A stretch of 64,000 nt of DNA from an uncultured Nesterenkonia sp. (GTDB lineage: Bacteria > Actinomycetota > Actinomycetes > Actinomycetales > Micrococcaceae): the NCBI GenBank assembly GCA_946222885.1, contig CAMIAK010000005.1, positions 124,001 through 188,000 on the forward strand, read 5' to 3'. The position numbers and the translations under genes were made by a program. Shown piece after piece: positions 37,024 to 48,098 of this stretch. Numbering within the stretch: the first letter of the stretch is position 1; every line of letters starts with the position of its first letter. Under the pieces are notes generated by a model. That model saw nothing but the letters and a program-made list of their open reading frames with translations, searched no databases and had not been told where the DNA came from.

Positions 37024-39039
37024 ATGCCCGGCACCGGAACCCCAGACCCGTCTCAGCAGCCTGCGCTGCTCGACGCTCTGGCTCCGCCACCGCCGCAGAG
37101 GCTCCCGGCCGGAGCGGCCGAGCATCTGCCCATCGCCCGGGTGCTGATCGAGAGCCCCGTCCCGCATCTGGACCGCCCCTTCGACTATGCGGTCCCCGTG
37201 GACCTGGAGGAGAAGGTCGTCCCCGGCTGCCGGGTGAAGGTGCGCTTCTCCGGACGTGAGATGTCCGGCTATGTGCTCAGCCGGGCGGAGGCCCCGGAGA
37301 CCTCCTCCCGCCTCTCTCTGATCGCGAAGGTCGTCTCCGCTCTGCCGGTGCTCTCCCCGGAGGTGCTGACTCTGGCGGAGAAGGCCGCAGCCCGCGGGGC
37401 AGGGGTCACCTCGGACGTTCTGCGGGCGGCGATCCCCTCCCGGGTGGCCCGGGTGGAGAAGGAGTTCGAGGGGGAGCGCGTCCCTGAGCCCGAGCTCAGT
37501 CCGAAGGATCCGGGGCCGCGACAGGCCGGGCTGGCGCTGAAGTCCTACGGGGCCGAGGGATGGCCCCGGCAGATCCTCGAGACGGTGCGCCGCTGCATGG
37601 AGGCCGGGGGAGACGCCGTCGTCGTGCTTCCGGACCAGCGCGACGTCGACCTCGCCGCGGAGCTGCTGGAGGAGGAGTTCGGCGAACTGGTGGCCCGGCT
37701 GACTGCGGAGATGGGCCCGACGCCGCGCTACCGGTCCTTTCTGCGGCTGCGCTACGAGCAGGCCCGGGTGGCCGTGGGGACCCGCTCGGCGGTGTTCGCC
37801 CCGGTGCCGCGGCCGCGGCTGATCATCGTGGTGGACGACGCCGAACACACCCACGCCGAGCCCAGAGCCCCTTACCACCATGTGCGGGAGGTCGCCCTGC
37901 TGCGCACGGTGCTCACCGGTGCGGCACTGCTGTTCCTCTCCACCTCCCGCAGCCTGGAGGTCCAGCGGCTGGTTGAGCGCGGCTGGCTGGAGGAGCTGGC
38001 CCCGGAGCGGGAGCGGCGCCGGGCGGCGGCCCCCCGGATGATCGCCACTGCCGACTCCTATCAGCAGGAGCGGGAGCCGGCCTATCGTCAGGCCAGGCTG
38101 CCCGCGGCGGCCTACCGGGCGGCCCGGGAGGGTCTGGAGCACGGGCCGGTGCTCATCCAGGTGGCCCGCAGCGGCTTCGTCCCCGCCGTGGTCTGCGAGC
38201 GCTGCCGGACCCGGCAGCAGTGCCCCACCTGCCACGGCCCGCTGGCCGTGCCGCCGCACCATGGCCAGTCGGGCACCCTGCGCTGCCGCTGGTGCGGGCT
38301 GCATCACCGCCGGCATCGCTGCGCCGAATGTGGGCACACCGGTTTCCGCGCCGGTTCCCGCGGGGCCGACCGCACCGCCCAGGAGCTGGGCCGGGCCTTC
38401 CCGAACACTGCGGTCATCTCCTCGACCTCGGACCATCCCGTCACCGAGGTCGGAGAGGCCCCTGCCCTGGTGGTCAGCACCCCCGGGGTGGAGCCGGTGG
38501 CGCAGACGGGCTATTCCGCCGCGCTGCTGCTGGATGGGGACTCCCAGCTGTCTCGCGAAGGGCTCGACGTCCCCCGGCAGGTGCTGGCGCGCTGGTTCCG
38601 GGCGGCCTCCCTGGTCCGACCGCAGAGCAGGACCCCGGAGGAGGCGGGGACCGTGGTGGTCACCGCCGATGCGGAAGAGCTGACCGCGCCTCTGGTGCGC
38701 TGGGATCCGGTGGGCTACGCCCGGCGGGAGCTCTACAGCCGCCTGGAGCTGGGCCTTCCCCCGGCCACCCGCATGCTCAGCCTCACCGGGGAGCAGGCGG
38801 AGGCCGAGAGCTTCATCGCCCAGGTCCGCCTGCCGGAGCGCGTGAGTTGGATCGGCCCGACCCATATGGAGGACGGCCGGCACCGGTACCTGCTCTTCTT
38901 CGGCTACGCGCAGGCGGAGGACATCGTCGGGGAGATCCGCCGGATCCGGCGGACCCACAGCGCGCAGCCGGCCGGACGCTCCGCCACCGCCCGCGGGCTG
39001 CGCATCGCCGTGGACGACCTCGGCGCTCTGCAGATCTGA
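37024..39039 (+). CDS. priA: PriA-like primosomal protein, helicase motifs lost
   Basis: A 671-residue protein with the layout of PriA. The N-terminal 3'-DNA-binding part has VLIESPVPHLDRPFDYAVP, and the zinc part (about 383-440) has the cysteine series CERCRTRQQCPTC, CRWCG and CAECG. The ATPase is degenerate: where E. coli PriA has a GxTGSGKT Walker A there is only LALKSYGAEGWPRQI, and the DEEH box reads DDAEH. It may load DnaB by protein contact without unwinding. Loss of these motifs is known in actinobacterial PriA, so this is family-typical rather than local decay. The last codons are part of a short tandem repeat. Confidence 0.88.
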   Translation: MPGTGTPDPSQQPALLDALAPPPPQRLPAGAAEHLPIARVLIESPVPHLDRPFDYAVPVDLEEKVVPGCRVKVRFSGREMSGYVLSRAEAPETSSRLSLIAKVVSALPVLSPEVLTLAEKAAARGAGVTSDVLRAAIPSRVARVEKEFEGERVPEPELSPKDPGPRQAGLALKSYGAEGWPRQILETVRRCMEAGGDAVVVLPDQRDVDLAAELLEEEFGELVARLTAEMGPTPRYRSFLRLRYEQARVAVGTRSAVFAPVPRPRLIIVVDDAEHTHAEPRAPYHHVREVALLRTVLTGAALLFLSTSRSLEVQRLVERGWLEELAPERERRRAAAPRMIATADSYQQEREPAYRQARLPAAAYRAAREGLEHGPVLIQVARSGFVPAVVCERCRTRQQCPTCHGPLAVPPHHGQSGTLRCRWCGLHHRRHRCAECGHTGFRAGSRGADRTAQELGRAFPNTAVISSTSDHPVTEVGEAPALVVSTPGVEPVAQTGYSAALLLDGDSQLSREGLDVPRQVLARWFRAASLVRPQSRTPEEAGTVVVTADAEELTAPLVRWDPVGYARRELYSRLELGLPPATRMLSLTGEQAEAESFIAQVRLPERVSWIGPTHMEDGRHRYLLFFGYAQAEDIVGEIRRIRRTHSAQPAGRSATARGLRIAVDDLGALQI

Positions 39040-39064
39040 CCCTGCAGATCTGACCCTGCAGATC
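39028..39064 (+). repeat. 14-base tandem repeat at the priA stop
   Basis: CTGCAGATCTGACC occurs at 39028-39041 and 39042-39055, followed by a partial third copy CTGCAGATC at 39056-39064. Each unit contains a TGA stop. It lies in the short gap before the convergent hydrolase gene. Confidence 0.85.
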
Positions 39065-39074
39065 CGGCGCCGCC

Positions 39075-40052
39075 TCAGAGCTGCCGCAGGAAGCGCCGCA
39101 GGGCGCGGGCCGACTGAGCGGGCTTCTCATAGTGGAGCAGATGGCCTGTGCCGCGGATGACCTCCAGCTGTGCCCCTGACCCCTCGGCTCCGGGCACGGC
39201 CGCGCACAGCACACGCCGGCCGGCCAGCGTGCTGAGCTGGTCCTGGGCTCCGGTCACCAGCAGGGTCGGGAGATCCAGGGCGCCGGCATAGGCGGTCACC
39301 GTATGCCGGCTGGAGGCGCGGTAGGCCTCCAGCAGGGTCTGCCGGTCGGCGTAGCTGCCGAAGTGCCGGCGGTGCTGGTCCCGGATGAAGCTCTTCAGCT
39401 CCGGCGCCCGGGAGACGATCATGCTCAGATTGGTCACCGCCAGGGCCGCCCGGGAGCGCAGGGCGCGGTCGCCCCACTTCTCGGGCAGTACGCCGCAGAA
39501 CCGGTAGTAGAGCTCGACGCCGGCCGCTCCGGGCAGCAGCTGTGCCCGCCGGAAGATGTCATCGCTGAGCGGGGAGAGCAGCGCCGCCGCCGCCCAGCGG
39601 CGTGCGCCCCTGTGCCCGGCTGAGTCCGCGGGAGCTGAACCCGCCAGGTGGGCCGCGACCACGATGCTGCCGAAGGAATGCCCCGCCACCACGTCTGCCG
39701 CCCCGAGCCCCAGTGCATCGGCCAGCGCCTCCACCGCTGCTGCGAAGGCCCCCAGGCTGTGCTCGGCGCGCCGCCCGCCGCAGGAGAGCGGGGGAGTCTC
39801 CCCGAAGCCGGGCAGATCCGGCGCGAAGATCTCATACTCCGGCAGCGCATCGACGATCAGCTGCATCCCGTGATGGTCCCCGCGGAAGCCGTGGATGAGC
39901 AGCAGGCGCGGCCGGGGGCCGCCGGCGTCGTCGGGGAGGTTCTGGGTGGGCGGGTAGTGCCGGAGAGCCAGCTCGGTGCTGCCGGCGGACAGGCTCAGCG
40001 GCACCGTGCTGCGCTCACCGCGCCGGCGGGGGAACTCCGTCCAGGAAAACAT
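39075..40052 (-). CDS. Alpha/beta hydrolase
   Basis: A 325-residue alpha/beta-fold hydrolase of unknown substrate. The oxyanion region HGFRGDHHGM, nucleophile elbow GHSFGS (Ser) and the final His in GTGHLLHYEKP form a complete triad set with Asp in VTGAQDQLS. The ATG (MFSW) is 9 bases after a TATGCT -10 box; a GTG one codon earlier at 40055 is at the usual leaderless distance of six and may be the real start. It is convergent with priA and divergent from leuS. Confidence 0.85.
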   Translation of the reverse strand: MFSWTEFPRRRGERSTVPLSLSAGSTELALRHYPPTQNLPDDAGGPRPRLLLIHGFRGDHHGMQLIVDALPEYEIFAPDLPGFGETPPLSCGGRRAEHSLGAFAAAVEALADALGLGAADVVAGHSFGSIVVAAHLAGSAPADSAGHRGARRWAAAALLSPLSDDIFRRAQLLPGAAGVELYYRFCGVLPEKWGDRALRSRAALAVTNLSMIVSRAPELKSFIRDQHRRHFGSYADRQTLLEAYRASSRHTVTAYAGALDLPTLLVTGAQDQLSTLAGRRVLCAAVPGAEGSGAQLEVIRGTGHLLHYEKPAQSARALRRFLRQL

Positions 40053-40061
40053 CACGCCCCC

Positions 40062-40067
40062 AGCATA
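40062..40067 (-). promoter_or_regulatory. -10 box for the alpha/beta hydrolase gene
   Basis: TATGCT on the minus strand, six bases before the GTG at 40055. Confidence 0.45.
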
Positions 40068-40087
40068 GGAAGAACCCGCGGAGGGAC

Positions 40088-40093
40088 TAGACT
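40088..40093 (+). promoter_or_regulatory. -10 box for leuS
   Basis: TAGACT, with a leader of about 50 bases to the GTG at 40150. No T-box elements were recognised in this short leader. Confidence 0.5.
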
Positions 40094-40149
40094 GTGTCGG
40101 GTCCCGAGCCCTGTATCCGATGACATCACGACCACGAGGTGCCCTTTCA

Positions 40150-42636
<2,487 letters not shown>

Positions 42637-42646
42637 GCCGAACCCC

Positions 42647-43627
42647 ATGGAGTACTCGCTGGGCGAATGGGCCCGGGCCACAGAGGCGGAGCTCTACGCC
42701 CGCCGCTCGCGCATGCCCGGGCGGAAGCCGAGCCTGAGGCGCCGCCGCGGCCGCATCGCGGTGGTCACCGACTCCTCCTGCTCCCTGCCGGCGGACCGCC
42801 AGGGCCGGGTGGAGCTTGGCCAGCTGGGCGCCAACATCATCAGCGTGCCGATCCCGGTGATGATCGAGCCGGCTCCGCGGGATGCCCAGATCTACCCGGA
42901 GCCCTCCGCGGAGCTGGACCGTGACCTGCCGCTGGCAGTGGCCCAGGGGACCCCTGTGCGGACTTCCCGGCCCTCTCCCGGGCGGCTGGCCGAGGTCTAC
43001 CGCAGCCTTGCGGACCAGGGGTACGCCGGCATCGCCTCGGTGCATCTCTCCGGGAAGCTCTCCGGCACGGTGGAGGCCGCCCGGCTGGCGGCCCAGGAGA
43101 GCCCCATCCCGGTGGTCGCGGTGGACTCCGGCCAGGCCGGCCTCTCCCTGGGGCACGCAGTGATCGACGCCGCGACGGCGGCCCAGCTGGGCGCCGGCCT
43201 GGACGAGGTCGCCGAGGTGGCCGGCCGCACGGCGGCGGCCTCCCACTCGCTGTTCATGGTGCCCAACCTGGAGCAGCTGCGCCGCGGCGGACGCATCAAC
43301 GCCCTGGCGGGCATCCTGGGTAACCTGCTCTGGGTGAAGCCGCTGCTGCACATCCGCGACGGTGAGGTCCAGCCGCTGGAGCGGCCGCGCACGCTGCCGC
43401 GGGCCATCACACGGCTCAGCGCCCGGGTGGAGGAGGCGGCCGCGGCCATGGACCGTCCCCGCGTGGTGGTGCACGGCTTCGGCAACCCCGACCAGGCCCG
43501 CGAACTCGCCGAAGCCCTCCAGGAGCACTCGGCGATGCCGGTTCCGGTGGTCCCGCTGCCTCCTGCCCTGGGGGCGCACCTGGGGCTGGGGGCACTGGCG
43601 GTCTGCGTCAGCCCCGCGGCGGACTGA
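42647..43627 (+). CDS. DegV family fatty-acid-binding protein
   Basis: A 326-residue soluble protein of the DegV family, which bind a fatty acid; in Firmicutes they serve fatty-acid kinase as FakB. Family signatures are VVTDSSCSLP, TSRPSPGRLAEVY, and SVHLSGKLSGTVEAA and the central PNLEQLRRGGRI. The first 40 residues (Arg-rich, GEWARATEAELYARR) precede the domain and are unusual. No fatty-acid kinase (FakA) is in the window. It has no own promoter evident and is likely read through from leuS. Confidence 0.88.
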   Translation: MEYSLGEWARATEAELYARRSRMPGRKPSLRRRRGRIAVVTDSSCSLPADRQGRVELGQLGANIISVPIPVMIEPAPRDAQIYPEPSAELDRDLPLAVAQGTPVRTSRPSPGRLAEVYRSLADQGYAGIASVHLSGKLSGTVEAARLAAQESPIPVVAVDSGQAGLSLGHAVIDAATAAQLGAGLDEVAEVAGRTAAASHSLFMVPNLEQLRRGGRINALAGILGNLLWVKPLLHIRDGEVQPLERPRTLPRAITRLSARVEEAAAAMDRPRVVVHGFGNPDQARELAEALQEHSAMPVPVVPLPPALGAHLGLGALAVCVSPAAD

Positions 43628-43753
43628 GGCGGGCTCCCCTCTGGCCTCACGGGGAGGGGGCAGCCTCCTCCACAGGAGAGGGGCCGACTCTTCCGGCGCG
43701 CCCGGCCTTCCCCGCTGCAGGCTCCGGACCTCTGCGGGCCGGGACCTCCGCCC

Positions 43754-43759
43754 TACTGT
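43754..43759 (+). promoter_or_regulatory. -10 box, leaderless comEA
   Basis: TACTGT ends seven bases before the ATG at 43767. Confidence 0.45.
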
Positions 43760-43766
43760 GGCGGAT

Positions 43767-44519
43767 ATGGACGACGAGGAACTCATCTCCCGGCGGGACA
43801 GGCTCCGGCAGGAGCGCGAGGAGCGGCACCGTGCGCGGGAGGAGAAGCACAGCGCCCCCGCCCGCTTCCGGCTCCGGACCGCCGCTGCGGCAGTGGTGGC
43901 CGGAGCCCTGCTCAGCTGGTTCATCGTCTCCTGGGCCGCCGGCGGCTCCGCCTCCTCGGAGGACCTTCCCGAGCCTCCTGAGCTGACCGCAGAGGCCGCC
44001 CGGGAGCTGGAGGAGCCCCCTGAGGCCGCGGAGGCTCGTGACACCGGGGCGGAGGAGACCGGGACCGTGGTCGTCCATGTGGCCGGTGCGGTGCAGGAGC
44101 CCGGGGTGGTGGAGGTTCCGGCCGGCGCGCGGGTCCATGAGGCGGTCGAAGAGGCCGGCGGGGTGTCCCAGGACGCAGCCTTGGACGGGCTCAACCTGGC
44201 CGCGGAGGTTCAGGACGGCGTGCTGATCTGGGTGCCCACCCAGGAGGAGCTCGACGCCGGGGAGGCTCCGCCCGCCGGAGCGCAGGACTCCGCGGACTCC
44301 GGGTCAGAGGCTGGAGGCTCAGACGGAGGCCTCGTCAACCTCAACACCGCCGACGCCGCCGCCTTGGAGACCCTCCCCGGCATCGGCCCGGCCCTGGCGC
44401 AGCGGATCATCGACCACCGGGAGGCCCATGGGGAGTTCGGCTCTCTGGAGGAGCTGGCGGCGGTCAGCGGCATCGGCCCGGCGATCCTCGCCGACGTCGA
44501 GGATCTCGTGACCTGGTGA
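43767..44519 (+). CDS. comEA: ComEA family helix-hairpin-helix DNA-binding protein
   Basis: A 250-residue protein that captures incoming DNA at the cell surface. It has a charged N-terminal cytoplasmic part, a membrane helix (about 38-56), a SLBB-like domain (VHVAGAVQEPGVVEV, about 95-150), then a linker and a C-terminal double helix-hairpin-helix with VNLNTADAAALETLPGIG and SGIGPAILADVEDL. The domain order SLBB-HhH is classical for ComEA. comEC starts seven bases later, so both make one unit. comEB is not present. Other genes for natural competence are outside the window. Confidence 0.92.
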   Translation: MDDEELISRRDRLRQEREERHRAREEKHSAPARFRLRTAAAAVVAGALLSWFIVSWAAGGSASSEDLPEPPELTAEAARELEEPPEAAEARDTGAEETGTVVVHVAGAVQEPGVVEVPAGARVHEAVEEAGGVSQDAALDGLNLAAEVQDGVLIWVPTQEELDAGEAPPAGAQDSADSGSEAGGSDGGLVNLNTADAAALETLPGIGPALAQRIIDHREAHGEFGSLEELAAVSGIGPAILADVEDLVTW

Positions 44520-44526
44520 GCGTGGG

Positions 44527-46980
44527 ATGAGCCGGAGACAGGGCGCCGGCCTCCGCCCGCTGGACCTCCGTCTGCTGCCCGCCGCGCTGGCCGCCTGGGC
44601 AGCGGCGCTGCTGACGGTCCATCTCCCTGCGGAGGTCGGGCTCAGGGTGGCCGGGGCCCTGCTGGCGGCGGGGCTGCTGAGCGGCGGGCTGCTCCTGCTG
44701 CGCCGGATGGCGGGCGGCAACGCCGTCGCCGGCTGGGACACGGTCCTGCTGCATGGTCTGCTGTGCTGCGTGATGGCCGGCATGGTCGCCTGGGGCGCGG
44801 CGGATGCCCAGCGCACTGCAGAGAGCTCCGGGTGGGCCGATGCGGTGGAGGGTGAGGTGCCGGTCCATGTGACGGTCCGGGTCAGCGGGGATGCGCAGCT
44901 GCTGGACCGGCCCGGCTTCGAGGGGGAGCAGCGCCTGCTGGCCCAGGTCAGGGTGGACTCTGCAGTGCTGCCCGGGAGGCAGGAGCCGGCGCAGCTGCAG
45001 GTGCCGGCCGTGCTGATCGTCCCGGTGCCCGAAGGGGAGGAGATGAGGGAGACGCTGGTCGCGGGCCGGCAGTACCAGGGACTCGTCCGTCTCGCCGCTG
45101 CGGAGCCGGGAGAGCGGGCCACTGCGCTGCTGTTCCCCTTCCAGGAGGAGGGGCTCAGCATGCTGCCGGCAGACCGGCGGGCATTGCTGACCGGTGGCTT
45201 CAACTCCTTGCGCACCGCTACCGCGGAGGCGGCCCAGGGGACGGTGGGAGACGCCCCGGCGCTGCTTCCGGCCATCGTCCTGGGCGACCGCTCATGGCAG
45301 AGCCCGGAGCTGCGTGATGCCATGCTGGACTCGGGGCTCAGCCACCTCAGCGCCGTCAGCGGCACCCATCTGGCGCTCGTGGTGGGGGCGCTGCTGGGAG
45401 TGCTCCGGCTGCTGCGTGCCCCGCGCTGGCTGACCATCCCGGTGCTGCTGGCCGGGGTGGTGCTCTTCGTCCTGCTGGTCCAGCCGAAGCCGAGTGTGAT
45501 CCGGGCGGCGGTCATGGGCAGCATCGGGGCGCTGGCGGTCTTCGCCGGACGGGGCAGGGCATCCTTCTCGCTGCTGTGCCTCTGCGTGCTGATCCTGCTG
45601 CTCTATGACCCCTGGTACAGCATGGAGCCGGCCTTCCAGCTCTCCGTGGCCGCCACTCTGGGCATCGTCCTGGCGGGGCAGCGGATCAAGGAGGTGCTGG
45701 ACCCGTACCTCCCCGGGATCCTCTCGGGGCCGCTGGCCCTGACCGCTTCGGCGCAGCTCTTCGCGGTCCCGGTGCTGCTCCCGCTGGCCGAGGGAGTGAA
45801 CACCTACTCCGTCCCGGCGAATATCCTGGCCGCGCCGCTGCTGCCCTTCGTCACCGTCCCGGGGACCCTCGCCGCCGTCGTGTCCTCTGCGCTGCCGGGG
45901 GTGGCCGCGGCCATCCTGTGGTGTGCGGGCTGGGCTGCGGCAGGGATCGGGCTGATCGGACGGGCCGCGGCAGGGCTTCCCCGAGCCCTGGCTCCCTGGC
46001 CCGAGGGATGGCTGGGTCTCCTCCTGGTGCTGCTCTATCTGGCGGCGGCCCTGGTGCTGGTGCAGGTCCTGATCCGTTCGGAGGGGCTGCGTCCGCGGCT
46101 GGGGGAGGCACTGCTGCTCTCAGGGGCGGCCGGGGCGGTGCTGGCTCTGCTGCTGCCGGGCCAGCAGGTCTTCGGCGGATCCCCTGTGCCGGAGCAGTGG
46201 AGGGTGGCGCTGTGCGATGTGGGGCAGGGTGACATGCTGGTGATCCGGACTGGGGAGCAGAGCGCGGTGGTGGTGGACGCCGGGGAGGAGCCCGAGGCCG
46301 CTGATCAATGCCTGAGCGGGCTGGGCGTGACCACGGTGGAGATCCTCATGATCAGCCACGACCACCGGGACCACTACGGCGGGGCCGCCGGAGTGTTGGA
46401 GGGCAGGGAGACCGGCCGGGTGCTGTATTCGGCCTCCGAAGGTTGGGAGGCCGCTGCGGCGATGGGCCTGGAGGACGGACAGACCGATGTGGTGCGGGCC
46501 GAGGCAGGTCACATAGAGACCCTCGGGGAGGAGTACCCGCTCAGGTTCCAGGTCTGGGGAGCCTCGAGCCACTATCCGAACCCGAACGACAACTCTCTGG
46601 TGGTGCTGTTCGAACTCTACGGGACGCCGGAAGCCCCAGCAGGATCCGCGAACGATCCGCTGAGGCTTCTGACGACGGGTGATCTGGAGGAAGAGGTGGC
46701 TGCGTCGATGCTGCGGCAGGACCGTCTCCCGGAGCAGGTGGACCTGCTCAAGGTCGCCCATCATGGGGCGGCCAACGGCGGAACCGAGCTCATCGAGAGC
46801 CGGGAGCCCGCCGTCGCGCTGATCGGAGTGGGGGAGGACAACGGCTATGGCCATCCTGCTGAGAGCATCAGCGATGCGCTTCAGGAAGCCGGAGCCGTGA
46901 CCTACCGGACCGACCAGCACGGAACAGTGATCCTCAGCTGGGAAGAGGGGAGGCTCAGCGCCGCCCGGCTTCCCAGCTGA
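44527..46980 (+). CDS. comEC: ComEC/Rec2 family DNA-uptake channel
   Basis: An 817-residue membrane protein thought to bring single-stranded DNA through the membrane. It has the N-terminal two-helix and OB-like part (about 1-190), the competence domain with many helices (about 220-520; DSGLSHLSAVSGTHLALV, then SVIRAAVMG), and a C-terminal metallo-beta-lactamase domain (about 560-815). The latter has the metal motif SHDHRDHYGG and the later KVAHHGAANGG, so its nuclease-type site is complete. Follows comEA directly. Confidence 0.93.
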   Translation: MSRRQGAGLRPLDLRLLPAALAAWAAALLTVHLPAEVGLRVAGALLAAGLLSGGLLLLRRMAGGNAVAGWDTVLLHGLLCCVMAGMVAWGAADAQRTAESSGWADAVEGEVPVHVTVRVSGDAQLLDRPGFEGEQRLLAQVRVDSAVLPGRQEPAQLQVPAVLIVPVPEGEEMRETLVAGRQYQGLVRLAAAEPGERATALLFPFQEEGLSMLPADRRALLTGGFNSLRTATAEAAQGTVGDAPALLPAIVLGDRSWQSPELRDAMLDSGLSHLSAVSGTHLALVVGALLGVLRLLRAPRWLTIPVLLAGVVLFVLLVQPKPSVIRAAVMGSIGALAVFAGRGRASFSLLCLCVLILLLYDPWYSMEPAFQLSVAATLGIVLAGQRIKEVLDPYLPGILSGPLALTASAQLFAVPVLLPLAEGVNTYSVPANILAAPLLPFVTVPGTLAAVVSSALPGVAAAILWCAGWAAAGIGLIGRAAAGLPRALAPWPEGWLGLLLVLLYLAAALVLVQVLIRSEGLRPRLGEALLLSGAAGAVLALLLPGQQVFGGSPVPEQWRVALCDVGQGDMLVIRTGEQSAVVVDAGEEPEAADQCLSGLGVTTVEILMISHDHRDHYGGAAGVLEGRETGRVLYSASEGWEAAAAMGLEDGQTDVVRAEAGHIETLGEEYPLRFQVWGASSHYPNPNDNSLVVLFELYGTPEAPAGSANDPLRLLTTGDLEEEVAASMLRQDRLPEQVDLLKVAHHGAANGGTELIESREPAVALIGVGEDNGYGHPAESISDALQEAGAVTYRTDQHGTVILSWEEGRLSAARLPS

Positions 46981-46998
46981 GGATCAGCTGCGGGTGTC

Positions 46999-47721
46999 TC
47001 AGAGGACGGGGAGCTTCAGCTCGTCGCCGACGAAGATGACGTTCGGGTCATCGATGGAGTCGGCGTTGGCGCCCCACAGGTCCTGCCAGTCGTCGATGCC
47101 GAGCTCATCGGCGATCTTGGTCAGCGAGTCGCCGTCCTGGATGGTGTAGGTCTCATCAGAGATCTCGACCTCGGCGTTCGGAGCGGCGGAGGGCTCAGTG
47201 GGCTCCGGGATCTCCTCAGCGGCGGGAGCCTCCTGGGCCGGAGTCTGCTGGACCGGTGCTTCCTGCACAGGTGCCTGCTGAGCGGGCGCCTGCTGAACAG
47301 GTGCCTGCTGCTGGGGAGCCTGCTGGGCCGGTGCCTGCTGAGCGGGCTGCTCCGGGGCGGAGGAGGGGGTGCCGCTCGGCTGGCCGGAGAGCCCCAGCTG
47401 TGCGGAGCAGGAGGGCCATGCGCCCCAGCCCTGCATGGACAGCAGGTTCTCGGCGACGCGGATCTGCTCGGCCTTGGAGGCCTGGTGCGGCATGCCGGAG
47501 CCGCCGGCAGCCTGCCAGGAGCTCTGGGAGAACTGCAGGCCGCCGTAGTAGCCGTTGCCGGTGTTGATCGACCAGTTGCCGTTGGACTCGCACTCTGCGA
47601 GGCGGTCCCAGTCGGACTGGGCGAAGGCGGCTGGGGCCTGGGCCACCAGTGCGCCGCCGGCCAGGGTGGCTGCGGCCATGCCGCCGCCGAGGATCTTCTT
47701 GAAAGACTTGGTGGTCTGCAT
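46999..47721 (-). CDS. Secreted Rpf-domain transglycosylase with LysM
   Basis: A 240-residue secreted peptidoglycan enzyme of the resuscitation-promoting-factor type. The ATG MQTTKSFKK starts a signal peptide (cut after about AFA-Q). The mature part begins with the Rpf domain SDWDRLAECESNGNW (catalytic Glu in ECES), with YYGGLQFSQSSW and GWGAWPSC. A linker of repeated five-residue units of the type QAPAQ/QAPVQ follows, then a C-terminal LysM domain (YTIQDGDSLTKIADELGI). It is convergent with comEC, with only 18 bases between stops. A long structured leader precedes it. Confidence 0.93.
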   Translation of the reverse strand: MQTTKSFKKILGGGMAAATLAGGALVAQAPAAFAQSDWDRLAECESNGNWSINTGNGYYGGLQFSQSSWQAAGGSGMPHQASKAEQIRVAENLLSMQGWGAWPSCSAQLGLSGQPSGTPSSAPEQPAQQAPAQQAPQQQAPVQQAPAQQAPVQEAPVQQTPAQEAPAAEEIPEPTEPSAAPNAEVEISDETYTIQDGDSLTKIADELGIDDWQDLWGANADSIDDPNVIFVGDELKLPVL

Positions 47722-47956
47722 AATCAGGCAGTTTCTCGAAGCCCCCGCCACTCAGGCCTTCCCAGGCCTTCACCGTGTCACCGTCCTGCTTCACCTCACG
47801 TGTCTTACGGTCAGGTCCGCGGAAGCCGGCCTCATGGACGGTGGTGGGGAGCGGCCGGCTCCTGCGCTTCTGTGATGCGTCCCGGTCCGGGAGGCTGCGC
47901 CCGGGCCGGGGAAGAGGGAGCCCGAAGGTCACATCAACATCACAGAAGATGTCCGC
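47722..47956 (-). promoter_or_regulatory. Long structured 5' leader of the Rpf gene
   Basis: About 235 bases between the predicted start of transcription and the ATG. CTTCTGTGATG (47867-47877) pairs perfectly over 11 bases with CATCACAGAAG (47938-47948), with a further GC-rich inner stem, and a second hairpin is formed by GGCCGGCTCC (about 47853-47862) with GGAAGCCGGCC (47821-47831). Rpf genes in other actinobacteria are often under the c-di-AMP riboswitch, but its GGGGGAACC-type core was not found here. The class of element is not known. Confidence 0.55.
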
Positions 47957-47961
47957 CATCC

Positions 47962-47990
47962 AGTAAAAGGTCTCGAAAAGGTTGCGTCAA
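47962..47990 (-). promoter_or_regulatory. Promoter of the Rpf gene
   Basis: TTGACG (47985-47990) and TTTACT (47962-47967) on the minus strand are spaced 17 bases. It is the nearest match to a standard -35/-10 pair upstream of the gene. Confidence 0.6.
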
Positions 47991-48098
47991 CCAGGTCAAG
48001 CACCCCTTCAGGAGGGCGAAATCCGCGGAATCATGCGGATCCAGGGCCGTTATCGTCCTGTTATAGAGTTTCTGTGAGTTAGATGTGAGTCGGTCGGC

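Noticed and set aside
35602..38958. 1118-codon open frame on the minus strand
   Set aside because: It runs antisense through coaBC, metK and priA, all certain genes; Arg/Gly/His-rich shadow.
40094..40149. T-box leader before leuS
   Set aside because: The leader is only about 50 bases and lacks the T-box sequence.
47722..47956. c-di-AMP (ydaO) riboswitch before the Rpf gene
   Set aside because: Expected by analogy, but the conserved GGGGGAACC-like core was not found; left as an unclassified structured leader.
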